A stretch of 19,380 nt of DNA from positions 1 through 19,380 of the forward strand of contig DDKN01000129.1 of NCBI GenBank assembly GCA_002339725.1, given 5' to 3'. Of this stretch, positions 13,799 to 19,380 are shown piece after piece. Each line of letters starts with the position of its first letter. The first letter of the stretch is position 1. Under the pieces are notes generated by a model. The model had not been told where the DNA came from, searched no databases, and worked only from the letters and a program-made list of their open reading frames with translations. Both the position numbers and the translations under genes were made by a program. This stretch comes from Thiobacillus sp. UBA2597 (lineage in GTDB: Bacteria > Pseudomonadota > Gammaproteobacteria > Burkholderiales > Thiobacillaceae).

Positions 13799-14745
13799 CC
13801 CCCGATCTTCAGCTCAATCCGGACGGCAGCCTGCGCCACCTGCTCAGCCTGGACGGCCTGCCGGCCCGCATCCTGACCCAGATCCTCGATACCGCCGAGG
13901 GCTTTCTCTCGGTCTCCGAGCAGGAGGTGAAGAAGGTGCCGCTCTTGCGCGGCAAGGCCATCTTCAACCTGTTCTTCGAACCCTCGACCCGCACCCGCAC
14001 CACCTTCGAGATCGCGGCCAAGCGGCTGTCGGCCGACGTGGTCAACCTCAACATCTCGGCCTCGTCCCAGAGCAAGGGCGAGACCCTGCTCGACACCGTG
14101 GCCAACCTGTCGGCCATGCACGCCGACATGTTCATCGTGCGCCACAGCTCGGCCGGGGCCGCCCATCTGATCGCGCGCCACGTGGCCGAGCACATCCGGG
14201 TGATGAACGCCGGCGACGGGCGTCATGCGCACCCGACCCAGGGCCTGCTCGACATGTTCACCATCCGCCACTACAAGGGCGGCTTCCACAACCTGCGCAT
14301 CGCCATCGTGGGGGACATCCTGCATTCGCGCGTGGCGCGCTCCCAGATCAACGCCCTGACCACCCTGGGCTGTCCCGAGCTGCGCGTGGTGGCGCCCAAG
14401 ACCCTGCTGCCGCGCGAGGTCGAGGCCATGGGCGTGCACGTCTACCACCGGCTGGAAGAAGGCATCAAGGATGTCGACGTGGTGATGATGCTGCGCCTGC
14501 AGAACGAGCGCATGCAGGGTGCCCTGCTGCCGAGCCCCCAGGAATATTTCAAGTACTGGGGCCTGACCCCGGAGAAACTGAAGCTGGCCAAACCCGATGC
14601 CATCGTCATGCATCCGGGACCGATGAACCGCGGGGTGGAGATCGATTCCGACGTGGCCGACGGCAAGCAGTCGGTCATCCTGCCCCAGGTCACCTATGGC
14701 ATCGCGGTGCGCATGGCGGTGATGAGCATCCTGGCGGGCAACTGA
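13795..14745 (+). CDS. pyrB: Aspartate carbamoyltransferase catalytic subunit
   Basis: The product is 316 residues with GTG start overlapping the pyrR stop (GTGA). It condenses carbamoyl phosphate with aspartate in the committed step of pyrimidine synthesis. Motifs are FEPSTRTRTTFE (61-72) for carbamoyl phosphate, SASSQSKGET with K94 from the neighbouring subunit, IVRHSSAGAA, AGDGRHAHPTQ (139-149), GDILHSRVARS (173-183) and MHPGPMNRGVEI (272-283). No pyrI regulatory-subunit gene follows. Instead an inactive dihydroorotase homologue starts one base later, as in the Pseudomonas PyrB-PyrC' dodecamer type. PyrB activity may therefore need the PyrC' partner. Confidence 0.98.
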   Translation: MTPDLQLNPDGSLRHLLSLDGLPARILTQILDTAEGFLSVSEQEVKKVPLLRGKAIFNLFFEPSTRTRTTFEIAAKRLSADVVNLNISASSQSKGETLLDTVANLSAMHADMFIVRHSSAGAAHLIARHVAEHIRVMNAGDGRHAHPTQGLLDMFTIRHYKGGFHNLRIAIVGDILHSRVARSQINALTTLGCPELRVVAPKTLLPREVEAMGVHVYHRLEEGIKDVDVVMMLRLQNERMQGALLPSPQEYFKYWGLTPEKLKLAKPDAIVMHPGPMNRGVEIDSDVADGKQSVILPQVTYGIAVRMAVMSILAGN

Positions 14746-14746
14746 T

Positions 14747-16033
14747 ATGAAGATACACATCAAGAACGGCCGCCTGATCGACCCCCGCCAGGGCATCGAC
14801 GCCGTGCAGGACGTCTACATCGCCGCCGGCCACATCGTCGGCCTGGGCCAGGCGCCGGCCGACTTTCATGCCAACCGGGTGATCGACGCCACCGGCCTGG
14901 TGGTCTGCCCGGGCCTGGTCGATCTCTCCGCCCGCCTGCGCGAGCCGGGTTTCGAATACATGGCCACCCTGGAATCCGAGATGCGTGCCGCGGCCGCCGG
15001 CGGCATCACCAGCCTGGCCTGTCCGCCGGACACCGACCCGCCCCTGGACGAACCCGGCCTGGTCGAGATGCTCAAGTTCCGGGCCAAGAGCATGCCCGGG
15101 CCGCGCGTCTACCCCATCGGCGCGCTGACCTGGAAGCTCAGGGGCGAGCGCATCACCGAGATGGCCGAATTGCACGAGGCGGGCTGCCTGGCCTTCAGCC
15201 AGGCCGACACCCCCATCGTCGACACCCAGGTGTTGATGCGGGCCATGGAATATGCCGCCACCTTCGATTACCCGGTCTGGCTGCGGCCGCGCGACGCCCA
15301 CCTGATCAAGGACGGCGTCGCCCACGACGGCGCGGTGGCCGCCCGGCTCGGCCTGCCGCCGATCCCTGTGGTGTCGGAGACCATCGCCCTGGCCACCATC
15401 ATCCTGTTGATGAAGACGACCGGGGCACGGGTGCATGTTTGTCGGCTCTCCAGCGCCGCGGCGATCGACATGGTGCGCGCCGCCAAGGCCGAGGGGCTGC
15501 CGCTCACCTGCGATGTCAACGTGCACCATCTGCACCTGACCGAGCTCGATATCGCCGACTTCAACCCGAACTGCCACCTCTACCCGCCGTTTCGCAGCCA
15601 GCGCGACCGCGACGCCATCCGTGCGGCGCTGGCCGATGGCACCATCGACGCCATCTGTTCCGACCATGCGCCGGTCGATGACGACGCCAAGGAACTGCCG
15701 TTCCAGGAATCCGAGCCGGGGGCGACCGGGGTCGAGTTGCTGCTCCCGCTCACGCTGCGCTGGGCCCGGGAAAGCGGGCACGGCCTGAGCCGCGCGATCG
15801 ACCTGATCAGCCGCCGACCGGCCGAGATCCTGGGCATCCCGGCCGGCCGGCTCGAGGTCGGCGCCCCGGCCGACCTCTGCCTGTTCAACCCGGAGACCTG
15901 GTGGCAGGTTACCCGCAAGAGCCTGCGCAGCCTGGGCAAGAACAGCCCCTTCCTCGGGCTCGAGGTGCCGGGCCAGGTGCGCTACACCATCATCGACGGA
16001 CACATCGATTTTGAACGAAACCACACCGCCTAA
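14747..16033 (+). CDS. pyrX: Dihydroorotase-like protein lacking zinc ligands (PyrC')
   Basis: The product is 428 residues and has the type I dihydroorotase fold with VCPGLVDLSARLREPG (53-68). True enzymes read D-x-H-x-H-x-R-E-P here, but positions 61 and 63 are Ser and Arg. Two other metal histidines also appear lost: the HAED-type site reads RPRD (180-183), and the second His of the HVxH-type site is R233 (VHVCRLSS). ICSDHAP (303-309) is kept. Such non-catalytic PyrC' (also called PyrX) proteins form a structural complex with PyrB in Pseudomonas. Position one base after pyrB supports this role. A separate active pyrC should exist elsewhere in the genome. Its 3' end overlaps the lon-family gene by 23 bases. 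Confidence 0.92.
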   Translation: MKIHIKNGRLIDPRQGIDAVQDVYIAAGHIVGLGQAPADFHANRVIDATGLVVCPGLVDLSARLREPGFEYMATLESEMRAAAAGGITSLACPPDTDPPLDEPGLVEMLKFRAKSMPGPRVYPIGALTWKLRGERITEMAELHEAGCLAFSQADTPIVDTQVLMRAMEYAATFDYPVWLRPRDAHLIKDGVAHDGAVAARLGLPPIPVVSETIALATIILLMKTTGARVHVCRLSSAAAIDMVRAAKAEGLPLTCDVNVHHLHLTELDIADFNPNCHLYPPFRSQRDRDAIRAALADGTIDAICSDHAPVDDDAKELPFQESEPGATGVELLLPLTLRWARESGHGLSRAIDLISRRPAEILGIPAGRLEVGAPADLCLFNPETWWQVTRKSLRSLGKNSPFLGLEVPGQVRYTIIDGHIDFERNHTA

Positions 16034-18569
16034 GCCGCCGCGCAAGGCGACCGCCCGGCGCAAGAAGACCACGGTGCTGCCGGTCGTGGTGAGCGACGGC
16101 GCCCCCGCGCCGCTGCCGGCCGAGCGGCTCTATGGCCGCTGCGACCTGGCGCAGCTGAAATTCAAGACCACGCTGGAACTGCCCGACCTGCCCGGCATCC
16201 TGGGCCAGGAGCGGGCGGTCGAGGCAGCCGATTTCGGATTGGCCATTGCGCGCGAGGGCTACAACCTGTTCGTCATGGGCCCGACCGGCACCGGCAAGCG
16301 CAGCCTGGTCACCCGCCTGCTGGACAAGGCCGCGGCCGGGCGGCCGACCCCGGCTGACTGGGTCTATGTCCACAACTTCGAGCAGCCGCACAAACCGCGC
16401 GCCCTGCAGCTGCCCGCCGGTCGGGGCAAGGCGTTCAAGGCCGACATGCAGCGCCTGATCGAGGATCTGCTCACGGCCATCCCGGCCCTGTTCGAGAGCG
16501 AGGAATACCGCGCCCGGCTGGATCAGCTGGAAGCCGAGTTTTCCGAACGCGAGGCCGCCGCCCTGCGCGAGCTGGGGACCGAGGCGGAAAAACAGAACAT
16601 CGCGCTTTTGCGCACACCGAGCGGCTTCGGCCTGGCGCCGATGAAGGATGGCGAGGTGATCGCGCCGGATGAGTTCGAAAAACTGCCGGACGAGGAAAAG
16701 CAGCGCATCGCCGCCGTGCTGGAAGACCTGCACGAGCGCCTGCACAAGATCATCCGCCAGGCACCGCAGTGGTTGCGGGAAAAGAAGGAACGGATCCGCG
16801 CCCTCAACCGCGAATTTTCCATGCTGGCGGTGTCGCACGAGATCGGCGAGCTGCGGGAAAAATACCGCGATCTGGCGGAAATCTGCAGCTACCTCGATGC
16901 GGTGGAAAAGGATCTGGTCGACAGCGCGGAGGAGCTGCGCAAATCGCAGGAAGGGCCGATCCAGGTCATGGGCATCACCCTGACCGCACAGCCCTCCTTC
17001 CGGCGCTATCAGGTCAATCTCCTGATCGACAACAGCGCCACCAGCGGGGCGCCGGTGATCTGGCCCGACCACCCGAGTTATCCCAACCTGGTCGGCCGCA
17101 TCGAGCACATCGAGCACCTGGGCGCCCTGGTCACCGACTTCAGCCTGATCAAGCCGGGGGCCCTGCATCAGGCCAGTGGCGGCTATCTGGTGCTCGATGC
17201 CCTCAAACTTTTGAGCCAGCCTTATGCCTATGAGGCGCTCAAGCGCACCCTGCGTTCGCACCAGGTGCGCATCGACAGCCTGGGCCAGATGCTCGGCCTG
17301 GCTCATACCGTCTCCCTCGAGCCGCAGCCGATCCCGGTCGACTTCAAGGTGGTGCTGTTGGGCGAGCGCCTGCTCTATTACCTGCTGTACGAATACGATC
17401 CCGAGTTTCGCGAGCTGTTCAAGGTGGTGGCCGATTTCGACGACGAAATGCCCCGCACCGAGGAAGCGGTCCAGCATTACTGCCGCCTGATTGCCACCCT
17501 GGGCCGCAAGGAAGACCTGCTGCCGTTCGATCGCGCCGCCTGTGCGCGCCTGGTCGAGCAGGCCGCGCGTGAGGCGGCCGATAACGAGCGCCTGTCGACC
17601 AACATGCAGAATCTGCTCGACCTGATGCGCGAGGCGGATCATCTGGCCCGGGCCGAGCAGCACGACACGGTGAGCGCCGAGCGGATCCAGGCCGCGCTCG
17701 ACGCGCGTGAACGGCGCAGCGGCCGGATCCGCAGCCGCATGCAGGAAGAGATCCTGCGCAACACCATCAACGTGCAGACCGACGGGCAATGGGTGGGCCA
17801 GATCAATGGCCTGTCGGTGATTCAGCTGGGTGACAACCGGTTCGCCCACCCCAGCCGGATCACGGCCACCGTGCGCCTGGGCGAAGGCGAGGTGATTGAC
17901 ATTTCGCGCGAGGTCAATCTGGGCGGCGCCATCCACTCCAAGGGCGTGCTCACCCTGGCCTCCTTCCTCGCCACCCGTTACGCCAACAACCTGCCGCTCT
18001 CGCTCTCGGCCAGTCTGGCCTTCGAGCAGACCTATGCCATGGTCGAGGGCGATTCGGCCTCCATGGCCGAACTGTGTGCGCTGCTCTCGGCCATCGCCGA
18101 CGTACCGATCAAACAGGCGATCGCCATGACCGGCTCGGTCGATCAATACGGTCACATGCAGGCGATCGGGGCGGTGAACGAAAAGATCGAGGGTTTCTTC
18201 GACATCTGCCGGGCGCGTGGCCTCGACGGCAGCCACGGCGTGGTGATCCCCGTGGCCAACGTCAAGCATCTCATGCTGCGCAGCGATGTGGTCGATGCCT
18301 GCGGCAGGGGGCAATTCCACATCTGGCCGGTCAGCAATGTCGACGAGGCGATGGAACTGCTGACCGGCTTGCCGGCCGGCCTGCCCGATGCCGAGGGCGT
18401 GGTGCCCGAGGGTTCGGTCAATTACCTGGTGGCGGCGCGCCTGATCCAGTTTTCCTCGCTGCGGCAGATCTTTGCCGGCAAGGGCGCGTCGGTCAAAAAG
18501 GGCGGGGCGCGGGCCAAGCCGAAGAAGCGGCCGATCGCCCCCGCGAAAAAACGTGGCACTCGCACCTGA
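16011..18569 (+). CDS. Lon-2 family ATP-dependent protease (COG1067 type)
   Basis: The product is 852 residues from a TTG start inside pyrC'. GTG codons at about residues 22-27 are alternatives. A basic low-complexity head is followed by LPAERLYGRCD and an AAA module with Walker A GPTGTGK (90-96, K96). A long Glu/Arg-rich helical insertion follows at about 150-320, then Walker B SGGYLVLDAL (D396). The C-terminal Lon protease domain has EGDSAS with catalytic S682 and the partner K725 in VNEKIEG. The 43-residue spacing equals that of E. coli Lon S679-K722. The N-terminal substrate domain of classical LonA is absent. The protein ends in a Lys/Arg-rich tail. It is expected to degrade misfolded or regulatory proteins in the cytosol. 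The next gene overlaps its last codons. Confidence 0.93.
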   Translation: MNETTPPKPPRKATARRKKTTVLPVVVSDGAPAPLPAERLYGRCDLAQLKFKTTLELPDLPGILGQERAVEAADFGLAIAREGYNLFVMGPTGTGKRSLVTRLLDKAAAGRPTPADWVYVHNFEQPHKPRALQLPAGRGKAFKADMQRLIEDLLTAIPALFESEEYRARLDQLEAEFSEREAAALRELGTEAEKQNIALLRTPSGFGLAPMKDGEVIAPDEFEKLPDEEKQRIAAVLEDLHERLHKIIRQAPQWLREKKERIRALNREFSMLAVSHEIGELREKYRDLAEICSYLDAVEKDLVDSAEELRKSQEGPIQVMGITLTAQPSFRRYQVNLLIDNSATSGAPVIWPDHPSYPNLVGRIEHIEHLGALVTDFSLIKPGALHQASGGYLVLDALKLLSQPYAYEALKRTLRSHQVRIDSLGQMLGLAHTVSLEPQPIPVDFKVVLLGERLLYYLLYEYDPEFRELFKVVADFDDEMPRTEEAVQHYCRLIATLGRKEDLLPFDRAACARLVEQAAREAADNERLSTNMQNLLDLMREADHLARAEQHDTVSAERIQAALDARERRSGRIRSRMQEEILRNTINVQTDGQWVGQINGLSVIQLGDNRFAHPSRITATVRLGEGEVIDISREVNLGGAIHSKGVLTLASFLATRYANNLPLSLSASLAFEQTYAMVEGDSASMAELCALLSAIADVPIKQAIAMTGSVDQYGHMQAIGAVNEKIEGFFDICRARGLDGSHGVVIPVANVKHLMLRSDVVDACGRGQFHIWPVSNVDEAMELLTGLPAGLPDAEGVVPEGSVNYLVAARLIQFSSLRQIFAGKGASVKKGGARAKPKKRPIAPAKKRGTRT

Positions 18570-19299
18570 CGTCCGCCGCGTTCTGGTCGCCCTGTCCGGC
18601 ACCGGGGATGAATGGGCCGCGCTCGATGCCGCGGTCGATCTGGCCGAGCGGCTGCAGGCGGAGTTGGCCACCCTGTTCATCGAGGATGTCGACCTGCTGC
18701 GCGCCAGCCTGCTGCCCGGTATGCGGGAGATCGGCCGGCTCAGTGCGCAATCGCGGCAACTCGATTTCGGCCAGATGGAACGGACGCTCAAGGCGGCCGC
18801 GAGCGCGGCCGAATCACGCCTGCGTCAGACCGCCCAGGCGCGGGCGCTGCGCTTCTCCTTCCAGGTGCTGCGGGGTCGGCCGGTACCACAACTGCTGAGC
18901 CGGGCCGGGCGCTGGGATCTCGTCCTGCTCGCGCCACCCACCTGGGAGCGTCGGCGGCGGCCTGCCATTTCGCCGATCGCGCTCTATTACGATGCCTCGG
19001 CCGAGGCCGAGGCCGCCCTGGCCCTGGCGGCCAGCCTGGCGCGCGACACCGGGGTGCCGCTGCACCTCATGATCCCGGCCGGTACCGAGACCGCCTTTCA
19101 GCAGCGTTTGGCCCAGGCCCGTTCCCATGCACCGGGCCTGACCCTGAGCGCCGAGCATTGCCGCGCGGCCGATCTGCTTGAGCGTCTGGCGCAGCAGAAC
19201 GCCGGCCTTGTAATCCTGCCCGGCACCGAGGCCTTCGATGCCGCCGCGCTCGATCGTCTGCGCCAGCGCGTGCGCTGCGACCTCCTGGTGGTGCGATAA
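18553..19299 (+). CDS. Tandem universal-stress-like protein (UspA superfamily)
   Basis: The product is 248 residues from the likely GTG at 18553, which lies 17 bases inside the end of the Lon-2 gene. An open frame reaching back to 18472 gives only Arg-rich shadow sequence. Residues 7-125 form a Usp-like alpha/beta domain (VRRVLVALSGTGDEWAALDAAVDLAERLQAEL and on, then WDLVLLAPP). A second, shorter unit runs from 141 to the end (PIALYYDASAEAEAALALAA, then GLVILPG and CDLLVVR). The glycine-rich ATP loop (G-x2-G-x9-G-S/T) of ATP-binding Usp proteins is not seen in either half, so nucleotide binding is doubtful. Overlap with the protease gene suggests joint expression. Function unknown beyond the fold. 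Confidence 0.75.
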   Translation: MALAPDVRRVLVALSGTGDEWAALDAAVDLAERLQAELATLFIEDVDLLRASLLPGMREIGRLSAQSRQLDFGQMERTLKAAASAAESRLRQTAQARALRFSFQVLRGRPVPQLLSRAGRWDLVLLAPPTWERRRRPAISPIALYYDASAEAEAALALAASLARDTGVPLHLMIPAGTETAFQQRLAQARSHAPGLTLSAEHCRAADLLERLAQQNAGLVILPGTEAFDAAALDRLRQRVRCDLLVVR

Positions 19300-19380
19300 A
19301 AAATTAAGTCTTGCCAAGCGCGTGCGATGGTGCTGAGATTAACCTTGAGTTGAGTCAGCTAGATGTAATGTTTCAATAGG
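19300..19380. other. Intergenic tail, no gene seen
   Basis: These 81 bases are AT-richer than the rest and hold no supported gene and no clear terminator hairpin after the Usp-like gene. TTGAGT (19345-19350) and TAATGT (19366-19371) resemble promoter hexamers, but their 15-base spacing is too short for confidence. A gene starting beyond the right edge is possible. Confidence 0.4.

Noticed and set aside
14690..16072. 460-codon minus-strand open frame opposite pyrC'
   Set aside because: It is a shadow of pyrC', low in recognisable motifs and rich in His, Gly and Asp.
18472..18552. Longer N-terminus for the Usp-like gene
   Set aside because: It is Arg/Pro-rich sequence in the shadow of the basic Lon-2 tail. 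The GTG at 18553 places the start right at the first Usp strand.
15990..18791. 933-codon open frame on the minus strand opposite the Lon-2 gene
   Set aside because: It is antisense to a motif-complete protease. Its His/Gln/Arg/Gly-rich composition is what GC-rich codon bias produces on the opposite strand.
19345..19371. Promoter for a gene beyond the right edge
   Set aside because: The -10 and -35-like hexamers are only 15 bases apart and no downstream gene is in view to support them.

Overview
The window is a GC-rich, densely packed bacterial chromosome segment. Gene content and order (lysA-lptM next to divergent cyaY, argH, hemC-hemD-hemX-hemY, yqgE-yqgF-pyrR-pyrB-pyrC') point to a betaproteobacterium. 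A relative of the Thiobacillaceae, Rhodocyclales or Nitrosomonadales is plausible, but no marker in the window fixes the family. No rRNA, tRNA, CRISPR array, insertion sequence or phage gene was seen. Most genes overlap by a few bases or are separated by one base.

Left part (1-4139). The edge cuts a Lys/Ala/Pro-rich histone H1-like protein (minus strand) built on 60-bp tandem repeats. Next comes lysA, translationally coupled to the tiny lipoprotein gene lptM, both on the minus strand. Frataxin (cyaY) diverges from lptM and converges on argH, and the two stop codons overlap. A periplasmic thioredoxin-like protein lies between argH and the heme cluster.

Heme cluster (4140-7345). hemC, hemD, hemX and hemY overlap end to end. 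They give hydroxymethylbilane synthase, uroporphyrinogen-III synthase and two membrane-anchored accessory proteins. HemY is unusually short at 165 residues.

Redox and orphan block (7347-12094). On the minus strand are a 2Fe-2S/FAD/NAD(P)H reductase and a BaiN/HI0933-type flavoprotein. Diverging from them on the plus strand are a YeeZ-like NAD-binding protein and, with an ATGA overlap, a 372-residue protein whose core resembles the Bacillus spore-coat transglutaminase Tgl. This last gene is the most unusual in the window. A secreted GlcG/HbpS-type protein converges on it.

Right part (12271-19299). A probable sigma-70-type promoter precedes yqgE, yqgF, pyrR, pyrB, a metal-ligand-less dihydroorotase homologue (pyrC'), a Lon-2 family ATP-dependent protease and a tandem universal-stress-like protein. 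Overlaps of 1, 23, 4, 17 and 23 bases and a 1-base gap suggest one transcription unit linking pyrimidine synthesis to proteolysis and stress genes.

No complete new defence or mobile system was recognised. The best leads are the Tgl-like gene with its SDR partner, the short HemY, the PyrC' pseudoenzyme next to PyrB, and the repeat-built histone-like protein. All family assignments rest on motif reading and recalled family features, not on database searches.
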